64,000 nt of DNA from Betaproteobacteria bacterium (GTDB lineage: Bacteria; Pseudomonadota; Gammaproteobacteria; Burkholderiales; Rhodocyclaceae). The stretch is from the NCBI GenBank assembly GCA_009782565.1, contig WRIU01000011.1, positions 1 to 64,000 of the forward strand, in the 5' to 3' direction. The position numbers and the translations under genes were made by a program. Shown here in pieces: positions 19,980-30,650 of this stretch (positions within the stretch are counted from its first letter, which is position 1; every line of letters starts with the position of its first letter). The notes beneath the pieces were generated by a model. That model was given only the letters and a program-made list of their open reading frames with translations, was not told the DNA's origin and ran no database searches.

Positions 19980-21620
19980 TTGATACTTTCTCTGTATCTC
20001 TTTCATTCCAATGGGTTTTTTGTGTCCCCTCCATGTCCAGAGTTAATACATGCGGGCGTTCCGGCGCAGAGCACGCGCGCGCGCACCGACGCGGGCGCGG
20101 CGCAAAGCGCCGGGACTGGGCTTGTCTCTTCTCAAACAAGTGGAACTTCCAGAACTCAGGGGGATTTGCTCCTGATCGACCGGAAAGAGGCCCGTCTCAG
20201 GCGGATGAGGCGGCGCGTCTTGACCGGGGCGCGCCTGCACGTCTCGCAGGTGACGAAGTGGCGTCCTGCTATGCTCACTCTTACCTACCGCCCCGGCGTT
20301 GAATGGGACAAGCGCCATGTGTCCGAGTGCATCCGCCATGCCCGCCAGTGGCTCAAGCGCCGGGGCGTCCGCCTGCGCTACACATGGGCGCTGGAACTGA
20401 CCAAGGCGGGCAAGCCCCACTACCATATTGTCGTCTGGCTTCCGTGGGGGGCAAAGCTCCCAAAACTCGATGACGCCGGGTGGTGGCCGCATGGGATGAC
20501 GAAGATGGAATGGGCGCGTTGCGCGGTCGGCTATATCTCCAAGTATGTAAGCAAAGGGCAGGAGGATGTCACCCTGCCCAAAGGGGCGCGGATGTACGGC
20601 GTGGGCGGATTGGAGGGGGAAGCCCTCCAAGAATCCCGTTGGTGGGCTTTGCCGTCGTGGTTGAGGGATGAGCACAGCGTCACCAAAGACCAAACCATCC
20701 GGCGGCGCGTGGGAGGCGGCTGGATAGACCGGGGCAGCGGGGAGGTGTTCGCCTCGCCGTGGCGGGTAGTGCTCCATAAAGGGCAGGTATTCGCCTACCG
20801 CCCCGACCGTCTGGGCGATGCGGAGGCGCGGCGGCTAATCCTTGCCGGTTCGGGGGGCAAGGTCACTCTTGCGGGAGAGGGGTTTGGGGAGAGGGGGGAA
20901 GATGTTTCTGTTAGGTCGAGACTTGCCCTCTCCCTGGCATCCCCCTCACCCGCCCTACGGGGCACCCTCTCCCGCAAGAGTGACCTTGCCCCTAAAAAAA
21001 CTAAGGGGGGCTTTCGCCCCCCTTCACATATCCCTTTGCGGGAAAAACTTCAGATAACCGAATCACAAGCTCCTGTTACGGCGGCGGCGGACAACGGCAC
21101 CGATCATGCCGAGGCCGGCCAGCATCATCGCGTAGGTTTCCGGCTCGGGAATGGCAGCAGTATAAGTCGCCTGAATCGTAGCGGCGAATCCCGTTGCATT
21201 ATCCGTGTTCCAGTAAGAGCTAGGACGACCATTGTAGGTGTCGCCGCCATAGGAGTTGCTGTGGTTATTGTGAACGATGAACTCTATCGTGTTGGAACCA
21301 TCGACGTTCCAGGCAATATCGGTCAACGTGAGATGCGTATATTCCTGCGTCCAGCCGGGGTATTCTTCATGCTCTGCATTGAAACCGCTATATACAACCC
21401 CGTTGATAACGATGGCATGCAGATGGTCATCCGAAACATAGTTGATGTCCAACTTGCTGAACTCTATCGACTGGTAGCTGCCCAGCGCACTGAAATCTTC
21501 GGCATACGTTGTCACGTAGGAATAGTAACCATTCTTCCAGTACCCTTCCTTGTTGATACTTATCCAGGGAACATTGCTGTTCCAGTCGGTACCAAGATTG
21601 GATACCTTTTGCGCGGTTGA
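19980..21620 (+). CDS. Inovirus-type rolling-circle replication initiator (HUH Rep); 3' part of ORF is likely non-native
   Basis: WRPAMLTLTYRPGVEWDKRHVSECIRHARQWLKRRGVRLRYTWALELTKAGKPHYHIVVWLP (HUH) and CAVGYISKYVSK motif; recognisable homology about 20160-20860, after which the frame runs into an inverted-repeat element and antisense to the next gene. Confidence 0.75.
   Translation: MILSLYLFHSNGFFVSPPCPELIHAGVPAQSTRARTDAGAAQSAGTGLVSSQTSGTSRTQGDLLLIDRKEARLRRMRRRVLTGARLHVSQVTKWRPAMLTLTYRPGVEWDKRHVSECIRHARQWLKRRGVRLRYTWALELTKAGKPHYHIVVWLPWGAKLPKLDDAGWWPHGMTKMEWARCAVGYISKYVSKGQEDVTLPKGARMYGVGGLEGEALQESRWWALPSWLRDEHSVTKDQTIRRRVGGGWIDRGSGEVFASPWRVVLHKGQVFAYRPDRLGDAEARRLILAGSGGKVTLAGEGFGERGEDVSVRSRLALSLASPSPALRGTLSRKSDLAPKKTKGGFRPPSHIPLREKLQITESQAPVTAAADNGTDHAEAGQHHRVGFRLGNGSSISRLNRSGESRCIIRVPVRARTTIVGVAAIGVAVVIVNDELYRVGTIDVPGNIGQREMRIFLRPAGVFFMLCIETAIYNPVDNDGMQMVIRNIVDVQLAELYRLVAAQRTEIFGIRCHVGIVTILPVPFLVDTYPGNIAVPVGTKIGYLLRG
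20854..20992. repeat. 139-bp element bounded by perfect 28-bp inverted repeats
   Basis: GGGGCAAGGTCACTCTTGCGGGAGAGGG at 20854-20881 and its exact reverse complement at 20965-20992. Confidence 0.75.
21003..21024. terminator. GC-rich hairpin, possible terminator
   Basis: AAGGGGGGC-TTTC-GCCCCCCTT. Confidence 0.5.
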
Positions 21621-21875
21621 GTATCCTGAAGTGTTGAGTATCCCATTGCTGTAGGTTCGTTGGGCTGCCCAGTTAAAGGTTTCATTCGAATTGCACTGCT
21701 GAAACTGGCTATTGCAGTTGGTATTTTCCCCACCCAAGTATTTCACCTGCCAGTTACTGGCGTTCACGGTGTCGCGCAATATGCCAACAAACTCATCCCC
21801 AGTGGGATTAGCATAAGCTGGCATAGCGGACATGGTGCCCAATGCCAAAAGTGAAGTAGAAAGAAGCTTGGACAT
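21063..21875 (-). CDS. PEP-CTERM sorting domain-containing exported protein
   Basis: Signal peptide MSKLLSTSLLALGTMSAMPAYA; C-terminal AIPEPETYAMMLAGLGMIGAVVRRRRNRSL. Confidence 0.9.
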   Translation of the reverse strand: MSKLLSTSLLALGTMSAMPAYANPTGDEFVGILRDTVNASNWQVKYLGGENTNCNSQFQQCNSNETFNWAAQRTYSNGILNTSGYSTAQKVSNLGTDWNSNVPWISINKEGYWKNGYYSYVTTYAEDFSALGSYQSIEFSKLDINYVSDDHLHAIVINGVVYSGFNAEHEEYPGWTQEYTHLTLTDIAWNVDGSNTIEFIVHNNHSNSYGGDTYNGRPSSYWNTDNATGFAATIQATYTAAIPEPETYAMMLAGLGMIGAVVRRRRNRSL

Positions 21876-22170
21876 GATGAATCCTTTTTGATGAATGAGA
21901 CTACACAAAACAAACCTAGGTTATACAAGCAAAAAATAAGCCTGAATTGTATACTTTTGATTTTTCAACAGTATTTATGTGTCAATAGAGCAAAATGTAA
22001 AAAATCACGACAACTCATTGTAAATATGAACTATCGGAAAACACGTATACAAAGCATAAAACTCATGGTTATTTATTGTTGAAAATACGTAGACAGCCCA
22101 AAATTCTCATTCCTTTTTTTCTGCCATTTTGATCCTACCGGCCGGAAATTTCTCTGGGTATTCAAAGATA

Positions 22171-23106
22171 TCATCCGCGCGGGTGAAAATGCACGACGGC
22201 GCGGCCATCGGGGCGTGCCCCGGATTGCGGCTGTTTTTCCGCGCTCCCGGTTTTCCAGGCGTGACCCTGGATGATCTCGATCGTCACCGGAAGGCGTTCT
22301 TCGCGGCGACATTGTTCGTAGCGCGCTCGGGCTTGCTCCCAGGCAGTGCGTCCGGAGAGGCCGCGCGGGCGGGCAAGGGCGGCGTTGTTGGCAGCGTTGG
22401 CGCGCAGATCGGCAAAAAGCTCATCGAGGCTGCCGTAGGTGAGCGTAGCCATCTCCATGTCCATCACGGGATCGGAGAAACCCGCAGCGATGAGGGCGTC
22501 GCCCAGATCGTGCATGTCGATGAAGCGGTGCACACGCTCACCCGCGTGCGAGGGAAGAATCTCGCGCAGTTCCCGCAAGGTATCCGGCCCAAGGGTGGAA
22601 AACATGACCAGCCCGCCGGTCTCGATGACCCGGCACATTTCGCGAAAAACGGGCAAGGGGTCGTCGATGAAGGGCAGCATCAGGTTGGCCCAGACGAGGG
22701 AAACGGAACCCTCGAGAAGCGGCAAGCGCGCGGCCTCTGCGGCGGCAAGGCCGACAGCGGGCAGGCTCTTGCCGAACAGGCGGCGCAGGGGGTTGGGCGA
22801 ACCGTTTGGAGTAAGCCGCGCACGCGCGTGGAAAGGGGCAACGAGATCAAGCCCGATCCGCATGACGTCGGGATAACGCTCCCCAAGGCGCGCGAGGTCA
22901 TGACCCGCGCCGCAACCAAGGTCGAGAATGCGGCGGGGGGCGATGCGGATGAGGTCGAGCCGTTCATCCATGCGGCGGGCGATTTCGCGGGCAAGAAAAT
23001 CAGAGTCGGTTTCGCCGACCCGCACGGCAGCCTGCCGGAGCCGTCGGCGCAGCAGGGCGTGATCCAGGCGGAAGCTCTGGGGCGCAGCCGTATCGGGTGT
23101 CTCCAC
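22171..23106 (-). CDS. bioC: Malonyl-ACP O-methyltransferase
   Basis: ILDLGCGAGHDLARL SAM motif, position next to bioB. Confidence 0.8.
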   Translation of the reverse strand: METPDTAAPQSFRLDHALLRRRLRQAAVRVGETDSDFLAREIARRMDERLDLIRIAPRRILDLGCGAGHDLARLGERYPDVMRIGLDLVAPFHARARLTPNGSPNPLRRLFGKSLPAVGLAAAEAARLPLLEGSVSLVWANLMLPFIDDPLPVFREMCRVIETGGLVMFSTLGPDTLRELREILPSHAGERVHRFIDMHDLGDALIAAGFSDPVMDMEMATLTYGSLDELFADLRANAANNAALARPRGLSGRTAWEQARARYEQCRREERLPVTIEIIQGHAWKTGSAEKQPQSGARPDGRAVVHFHPRG

Positions 23107-23129
23107 GCGTCGGCTCCCGGCCCGCCAGG

Positions 23130-24128
23130 TCAGATGGAAACGAGGCCGAGGCGGGCGAAAAGGCGCATGTCGGCGTCGGTGTCAGCGTTGCCCGTGGTCA
23201 GGAGCCGTTCGCCGTAGAAAATGGAATTGGCTCCGGCCATGAAGCACAGCGCCTGCAATTCGTCGCTCATCTGTTCGCGCCCCGCCGAGAGGCGCACGGC
23301 GCTTCCCGGCATGGTGATGCGCGCTACGGCGACGGTACGGACGAAGTCGAAGGGGTCGATTGCACCACTGTCGGCAAACGGCGTGCCGGGAAAAGCGATG
23401 AGTTTGTTGATGGGCACAGATTCCGGCGGCGGATCCATATTGGCGAGTTGGGCGATGAGGCCCGCACGGCCCACTTGGCCTTCTCCCATGCCGACGATGC
23501 CGCCGGAACAGACGTTGATCCCGGCTTCGCGCACTTTTTCGATGGTGTCGAGCCGGTCTTGCAGGGTGTGGGTGGTGACGACTTCGCCGTAACGCTCGGG
23601 CGCGGTGTCGATGTTGTGGTTGTAGTAGTCAAGCCCGGCTTCGGCGAGCCGTTTGGCTTGTTCCGCCTCCAGCATGCCAAGGGTAACGCAGGTTTCCAGC
23701 CCTAGTTTCTTGACTTCCTTCACCATGTCGATGACGGCGGCGAGGTCTTTTTCCTTGGGGTTGCGCCATGCCGCGCCCATGCAGAAGCGGGAAGAACCGT
23801 TTTCCTTGGCGGCACGGGCGTGTTCCAGCACTTCGTCGAGCGGCATCAGGGCTTCGCGTTCCAGCCCCGTCTGGTGGCGCGCGGACTGCGAGCAGTAGCC
23901 GCAATCCTCGGAACAGCCGCCGGTCTTGATCGAAAGAAGGGTCGAGCGTTGCACTTCGCCAGCCTTGAAATGGGCGCGGTGCACTTCCTGCGCGCGGAAC
24001 ATCAGATCGAGGAAAGGCAGCGCGAACAGGGCTTCGATGTCGGCAATTTTCCAGCGGGCGTTGGCAGGCTCCGCCGGAGCGGATCGGGAAGGTTCGGCGA
24101 AGAACGTGACGGATGATTCGCTTGTCAT
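23130..24128 (-). CDS. bioB: Biotin synthase
   Basis: Radical [33 protein letters not shown]. Confidence 0.97.
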   Translation of the reverse strand: MTSESSVTFFAEPSRSAPAEPANARWKIADIEALFALPFLDLMFRAQEVHRAHFKAGEVQRSTLLSIKTGGCSEDCGYCSQSARHQTGLEREALMPLDEVLEHARAAKENGSSRFCMGAAWRNPKEKDLAAVIDMVKEVKKLGLETCVTLGMLEAEQAKRLAEAGLDYYNHNIDTAPERYGEVVTTHTLQDRLDTIEKVREAGINVCSGGIVGMGEGQVGRAGLIAQLANMDPPPESVPINKLIAFPGTPFADSGAIDPFDFVRTVAVARITMPGSAVRLSAGREQMSDELQALCFMAGANSIFYGERLLTTGNADTDADMRLFARLGLVSI

Positions 24129-24149
24129 GTCGCGTAATTTGGTCTCTAA

Positions 24150-24893
24150 TTGGGAAGCTGTAATTCTCGTTCAGCGGGCAAAAGCAAGTCAAATCAGGAA
24201 CAACCCTTGGCAAGGCTGCTGTCATCCCTTCTCGATACCTTGATATCGCCAGACTGTTGTTTGTGCGGGACTCCCGTTGGGAGCGGAAACGGGGGCATGC
24301 CCGTGTGCAGCGGTTGCGCGGGCGAATTGCCGCGCCATGACGCGCCGGCCTGCCCATGTTGCGCGCGCCCCACGCCGGAGGGGCAATTTTGCGGGCATTG
24401 CCTGCGCGACCCTCCGGCGTTTGACAGTACCCGCGCGTTATATGGCTACGTCTTCCCGGCGGATGCGCTGGTGCGCGCATTCAAGTACCGTCATCGCCTG
24501 TCGCTGGTTCGGTTCTTTGTCGGCGCAGTGGGGAGTTTGCCGGAGGCCGATGTGGTCGTGCCCATGCCGCTGCATCCAAGACGTTTATCCGAGCGCGGTT
24601 TCAATCAGGCGCTGGAAATCGCCCGCCCACTGGCTCGTGCGGCCGGTTTGCCGTTGGAGCATGGAGGAGTCGCGCGCAAACGTTACACGCCACCGCAGGC
24701 AATGCTCGACCGCGAGGCGAGGCTTGCCAACCCGCGCGGCGCGTTTGTCTGCCGCCGCCGGTTCGATGGCCTGCGCGTAATGGCAATCGACGATGTGATG
24801 ACCACTGGAGCCTCGCTCGATGCGCTTGCCCGTTGCCTCAAGGCAGCCGGAGCGGCGGCGGTACACAATTTCGTCCTTGCGCGCGCAGGGTGA
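24150..24893 (+). CDS. comF: ComF family phosphoribosyltransferase-like protein
   Basis: Zinc-finger CxxC pairs, [26 protein letters not shown] PRTase motif. Confidence 0.85.
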   Translation: MGSCNSRSAGKSKSNQEQPLARLLSSLLDTLISPDCCLCGTPVGSGNGGMPVCSGCAGELPRHDAPACPCCARPTPEGQFCGHCLRDPPAFDSTRALYGYVFPADALVRAFKYRHRLSLVRFFVGAVGSLPEADVVVPMPLHPRRLSERGFNQALEIARPLARAAGLPLEHGGVARKRYTPPQAMLDREARLANPRGAFVCRRRFDGLRVMAIDDVMTTGASLDALARCLKAAGAAAVHNFVLARAG

Positions 24894-24943
24894 TGAGGCG
24901 CTTCAGGTAGAATGCGGGCTTTTCGGCGCAACTTACGTTCAAT

Positions 24944-25609
24944 ATGGAATTTATAGCTCAGTTTATCGACATCATCCTGCATCTGGATCAGCACTTGGGG
25001 GCATGGGTCGTTCAATATGGCATATGGATCTACGCCATATTGTTTTGCATCATTTTCGCGGAAACGGGGTTTGTCGTGACGCCCTTCCTGCCGGGAGATT
25101 CCCTGTTGTTCGTGGCAGGGGCACTGGCGGCGATAGGCATGGCGGAGGCCGAGGGCGGCATGAATATCGGCTGGCTGCTGGCGGCGGTTTCCTCGGCGGC
25201 GATATTGGGCAACATGGTGAATTACCAGATAGGCCGTTTCCTCGGGCCAAAGGTGTTCCAATGGGAAGGTTCCCGCTTTTTCAACAAAAAGGCGCTTTTG
25301 AAAACGCATGCCTTCTACGAGCGGCATGGCGGCAAAACTTTGGTCATTTCCCGTTTTTTACCGATTTTCCGCACCTTCGCGCCGTTCGTGGCAGGCGTAG
25401 GCGCAATGGACTATCCCCGGTTTTTCCTGTTCAACCTGGCGGGGGGGTTAGGATGGTGTTTTTCGCTCACGCTGGCAGGGTACTGGTTCGGCAATCGGCC
25501 GTGGGTAAGACAGAATCTTTCCCTGCTGATCGTTGGGATCATTCTCGTTTCCCTGCTGCCGATGCTGATTGCGTGGCTGATGCGGGACAAGGAAGGGGAA
25601 CAAGCATAG
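24944..25609 (+). CDS. DedA family membrane protein
   Basis: FAETGFVVTPFLPGDSLLFVAGALAA ... RFLPIFRTFAPFVAGVGAMDYPRFFLFN. Confidence 0.9.
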   Translation: MEFIAQFIDIILHLDQHLGAWVVQYGIWIYAILFCIIFAETGFVVTPFLPGDSLLFVAGALAAIGMAEAEGGMNIGWLLAAVSSAAILGNMVNYQIGRFLGPKVFQWEGSRFFNKKALLKTHAFYERHGGKTLVISRFLPIFRTFAPFVAGVGAMDYPRFFLFNLAGGLGWCFSLTLAGYWFGNRPWVRQNLSLLIVGIILVSLLPMLIAWLMRDKEGEQA

Positions 25610-25670
25610 GCTGATGCCGTGCAATCTGTTTTTTTGAGCATTCATTTTTTAATCCACTGGCGCGACTGCA

Positions 25671-27203
25671 ATGTTTCTCAAAGTTCTGATAATGGCGGCG
25701 TTCATCGCCGTGACGGTCTATATCGGCTTCTATGCCCGCAAGCATGCGCGGGATGTCGAGGGCTTCGTGCTCGGCGGGCGCAAGGTCGGGGCGTGGTTTT
25801 CCGCGTTTGCTTACGGCACCACGTATTTTTCGGCAGTGGTCTTCATCGGTTACGCTGGGCAGTTCGGCTGGAAATACGGCATGGCGGCGTTCTGGATCGG
25901 ACTGGGCAACGCGTTTATCGGCAGCCTGCTGGTCTGGTATGTGCTCGGGGCGCGAACGCGGGCAATGACGCATCACCTGCGGGCGCACACCATGCCGGAA
26001 TTCTTCGGCGCGCGCTTTTCAAGCCCGAGCCTACGCATTGCCGCCGCCGCGATCATTTTCATTTTTTTGATTCCCTATACGGCCAGTGTCTATAACGGCT
26101 TGTCGAGGCTCTTCGACATGGCGTTCGGCGTACCTTACGAATGGTGCATCGTGGTCATGGCGATACTGACCTGTGTCTACGTGGTCATGGGCGGCTACAT
26201 GGCAACCGTCATCAACGATCTGGTGCAGGGCTGCGTCATGCTGTTCGGCATCGTTGCCGTCATCGCCACAGTCCTGATGAAGCACGGCGGTTTCACGCAG
26301 GCGATGCTGACGCTCTCGCAGGTGCCGAGCGACGCACCGGGCATGGAGCAGATGCAGGGAGCCTACGTTTCGATCTTCGGGCCTAACCTGCTCGATCTCG
26401 TGGGCGTGCTCGTGCTGACTTCACTGGGCACATGGGGACTGCCGCAGATGGTGCAGAGGTTCTATGCAATCAAAAGCACCGACGCAATCAAGCGCGGAGC
26501 CATCATTTCGACCCTGTTCGCGGTAGTGGTGGCGGGAGGCAGTTATTTTCTGGGCGGGTTTGGCCGGCTGGCTGCGGACAGTATCGCGCTTTCGCCCAGC
26601 GGCGCACCCGTCTACGATTCGATCATTCCAACCATGCTCATGGATATGCCGGATTTGCTCATGGGGCTGATCGTGGTGCTGGTGTTGAGCGCCTCGATGT
26701 CGACCTTGAGCGCGCTGGTGCTGACTTCGAGTTCCACGCTGACGCTGGATTTTCTCAAGGGCAATTTCATCCGGGAAATGAACACCAGGAACCAAGTTAC
26801 GGTTATCCGGCTGCTCATCGTCGTTTTTGTGCTCATTTCGATGGTAATCGCGCTCGTTCAGTACAATTCGCCGATGATATTCATCGCGCAACTCATGGGG
26901 ATCAGTTGGGGGGCGCTTGCGGGTTCGTTCCTCGCGCCTTTCCTCTACGGGCTTTACTGGCAGCGCACGACCACGGCAAGCGTGTGGGCATGCTTCATCT
27001 TTGCGGTCGGTTTGGTGTGCGGGAACTTGATGCTTGGCAACGTAATCTCGCCCATCAACGCGGGCGCGCTGGCGATGCTCGCGGGGCTGGTGATCGTGCC
27101 GGTGGTCAGTTGGCTCACGCCGCGCCCGGATGCCGAGCGGACGAGCGCGCTCTTCAGGGAGTCGTACCTGAACCTGCACGATATAAAGATCGACGCGGAC
27201 TGA
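25671..27203 (+). CDS. Sodium:solute symporter family protein
   Basis: Multi-TM SSS-type: GGRKVGAWFSAFAYGTTYFSAVVFIGYAGQFGWKYG. Confidence 0.88.
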   Translation: MFLKVLIMAAFIAVTVYIGFYARKHARDVEGFVLGGRKVGAWFSAFAYGTTYFSAVVFIGYAGQFGWKYGMAAFWIGLGNAFIGSLLVWYVLGARTRAMTHHLRAHTMPEFFGARFSSPSLRIAAAAIIFIFLIPYTASVYNGLSRLFDMAFGVPYEWCIVVMAILTCVYVVMGGYMATVINDLVQGCVMLFGIVAVIATVLMKHGGFTQAMLTLSQVPSDAPGMEQMQGAYVSIFGPNLLDLVGVLVLTSLGTWGLPQMVQRFYAIKSTDAIKRGAIISTLFAVVVAGGSYFLGGFGRLAADSIALSPSGAPVYDSIIPTMLMDMPDLLMGLIVVLVLSASMSTLSALVLTSSSTLTLDFLKGNFIREMNTRNQVTVIRLLIVVFVLISMVIALVQYNSPMIFIAQLMGISWGALAGSFLAPFLYGLYWQRTTTASVWACFIFAVGLVCGNLMLGNVISPINAGALAMLAGLVIVPVVSWLTPRPDAERTSALFRESYLNLHDIKIDAD

Positions 27204-27209
27204 TTCGGG

Positions 27210-28097
27210 CTATCCGTGTTCTTCGTGGTGTGCCAGGGCTTCGTCGAACTGGTAAATCAGATCGTCGGCGATGTCGTCCAGGTCTGAGGCGGCATAGCCC
27301 AGGCAAACGGAGACGGCTTCGCGCGCCCGCATCCATTCCGCGTCCTGCACCGTGCGAAGGTGGGTGCTTGCGGCATACTCGGCCATTACGTTGATGGCGA
27401 TCAGGCGATGCGCTTCACTATTGATGTGTCGCGGGTCTTCGAGTTGGGCGTAGTCATGATGACAAAGAATGCCTTGGGTGATCGCATCCGCCAAACCCCA
27501 GGCGCGCGCGAGGTAATAGCCGATGATCGCATGGCTGGTTTCAAAGGCTTCTTCTTCGACGTCGGTGAATATCCGTTTGGTGTCCTTGTTGGCTTCGCGC
27601 AGGACGCCCTTGTATTCCGGATAGCGTTGCGTGAGCAAGGGAATGCCACAATCGTGAAACAGCCCGAAGGTATAGGCGGTATCCGGGTTGACCCGGCCTA
27701 CAATGGAAGCCAGGCGTTTCCCGGCTATGGCGGTATAACGGGAGTTGTCCCAAAAACGGTCGAGCGAAACGTTGTTGCCGTTGATGGAGTCTTGCAGGAG
27801 GGCTTCCCGCACCAGGTTGGTCAGGGAATCGTAACCAAGCGTATCGATCGCGTCCGAGATGGAAGAGATACGGCAGCCATTGCCGAGGAGCGGAGAATTG
27901 GCCATGCGGATAACGATGGCGGAAATCCCCGCGTCCTGGCTGACGAGTCCGGCGATCTTTTTGCTGTTGGTGGGCGTACTCTTCAGTTCGTCCATCAACT
28001 GAGTGAGAGTAGTCGGGCAAGCCGGGATGCTAACTCCGCGCAGAACCCTGTTTTCGATCTCGTTCATGTTGTAGAAATTTTTGTTTGCGCTCAACAA
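27210..28097 (-). CDS. HDOD domain-containing signalling protein
   Basis: LPACPTTLTQLMDELKS-type HDOD start, VSQDAGISAIVIRMANSPLLGNG. Confidence 0.85.
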   Translation of the reverse strand: MLSANKNFYNMNEIENRVLRGVSIPACPTTLTQLMDELKSTPTNSKKIAGLVSQDAGISAIVIRMANSPLLGNGCRISSISDAIDTLGYDSLTNLVREALLQDSINGNNVSLDRFWDNSRYTAIAGKRLASIVGRVNPDTAYTFGLFHDCGIPLLTQRYPEYKGVLREANKDTKRIFTDVEEEAFETSHAIIGYYLARAWGLADAITQGILCHHDYAQLEDPRHINSEAHRLIAINVMAEYAASTHLRTVQDAEWMRAREAVSVCLGYAASDLDDIADDLIYQFDEALAHHEEHG

Positions 28098-28262
28098 AAC
28101 GGATTGGCAAAGTCTAGTGCGCGCTTACCGCGCATGCCGAGCACAATGTCGCATTCAGGAAAGGAATCCCTTATAAAAGAAGTATTTGTGTCAATATGAA
28201 TAAAAAGACATGGAACGGCTGTTTTCACCCTTACCCGCATCGCCTGATCGGAGGCATGAATC

Positions 28263-29354
28263 ATGGAATGGCTTGAATCCTGGCTTGAGCGGCTCGCCGG
28301 TGGAGATACCATGACGCTGTTTTCCCTGCACGCGCTGCTGGTCGTGCTTGCCATCGTGATTTTCAACGCCGTGACGCACCGAGTGCTGGCCCGGTTCGGC
28401 AAGGCGGCTCATAAGGCGGGCACCTTCTGGGAACTGGCCTTGGCGGCGTCTGCCAAGCGTCCGCTATCCATATTGGCCTGGGTGGTCGGCATCTCGTTTG
28501 TCGGCCAGATGGCACAGGAGCAAACGGATGCCGCCATTCTCGCGTTTATCCATCCCGTGCGCGTCATCGGAGTCATCGTTTGCCTGGGCTGGTTCCTGAC
28601 GGGATTCATCGGCAACGTGAAAGACGCGATCATCCAGCGGCGGACCGCGCGCGGCGCGGAAGTCGACCGGACGACAGCCGAAGCGATTGCCCAGCTTTTA
28701 CGAATCACGGCATGGATCACGACATTTCTGGTCATCCTGCAAAGTTTGGGATTTTCGATCGAGGGGGTATTGGCGTTCGGCGGCATCGGCGGGATTGCCA
28801 TCGGTTTTGCCGCCAAGGACTTGCTGGCCAATTTCTTCGGCAGCCTGATGATCTATTTCGACCGCCCGTTTGCCGTCGGCGAGTGGATACGTTCGCCGGA
28901 CAAGCAGATTGAAGGCACGGTCGAAGACATCGGCTGGCGCCTGACCCGCATCCGCACTTTCGATAAGCGCCCCCTGTATGTGCCCAACTCGATATTTACA
29001 ACCATCACGGTCGAGAACCCATCGCGAATGAGCCACCGCCGCATCAATGAAACCATCGGCCTGCGCTACGACGACATCGGCAAGATCAAGGCCATCGTCG
29101 GGGACATCCAGGCCATGATGCGCGCGCACCCGGAAATCGACCAGAAGCAACCCGTGGTCGTGAATTTCGATAAGTTCAACGATTGTTCGCTCGACATCGT
29201 GGTGCGCGCACTCAGCCATGTGACGGCAGGCGCGGAATTCCAGCGGGCCAAGGAAGGCATCCTGCTGAATATCGCCGACATCATCAATCGTCATGGCGCG
29301 GAAATCGCATTCCCGACGCGCGTCAACCTTACCCGTCCCCTGCCGCCTGTATAG
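28263..29354 (+). CDS. MscS family mechanosensitive ion channel
   Basis: GIGGIAIGFAAKDLLANFFGSLMIYFDRPFAVGEWI. Confidence 0.92.
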   Translation: MEWLESWLERLAGGDTMTLFSLHALLVVLAIVIFNAVTHRVLARFGKAAHKAGTFWELALAASAKRPLSILAWVVGISFVGQMAQEQTDAAILAFIHPVRVIGVIVCLGWFLTGFIGNVKDAIIQRRTARGAEVDRTTAEAIAQLLRITAWITTFLVILQSLGFSIEGVLAFGGIGGIAIGFAAKDLLANFFGSLMIYFDRPFAVGEWIRSPDKQIEGTVEDIGWRLTRIRTFDKRPLYVPNSIFTTITVENPSRMSHRRINETIGLRYDDIGKIKAIVGDIQAMMRAHPEIDQKQPVVVNFDKFNDCSLDIVVRALSHVTAGAEFQRAKEGILLNIADIINRHGAEIAFPTRVNLTRPLPPV

Positions 29355-29399
29355 CCGCAACGCTCGCCACGCTTTTTCCTCTCCCGCAAGAGGGGAGTT

Positions 29400-29422
29400 G
29401 CGGGCGGCATTTTGCCGCCCGC
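29400..29422. terminator. Bidirectional hairpin terminator between mscS-like gene and hemB
   Basis: GCGGGCGGCA-TTT-TGCCGCCCGC. Confidence 0.65.
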
Positions 29423-29453
29423 TTTCACTGCACAGGATTAAACAGAAACTGCT

Positions 29454-30536
<1,083 letters not shown>

Positions 30537-30650
30537 TTAGATCGTACCCGCATACGGGATGCCAAGCGCCCTTATTCACAGTCTGTATAATCTATCGCAC
30601 CCCATCGAGGATTTCAGCATTTCATTATTCCACTATTTTCTCATTACATC

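Noticed and set aside
21063-21620. C-terminal extension of the Rep ORF
   Set aside because: Runs antisense through the PEP-CTERM gene; considered read-through after loss of the native stop rather than real protein.
22129-23217. 362-aa plus-strand ORF
   Set aside because: Antisense shadow of bioC with a low-complexity, non-family composition.
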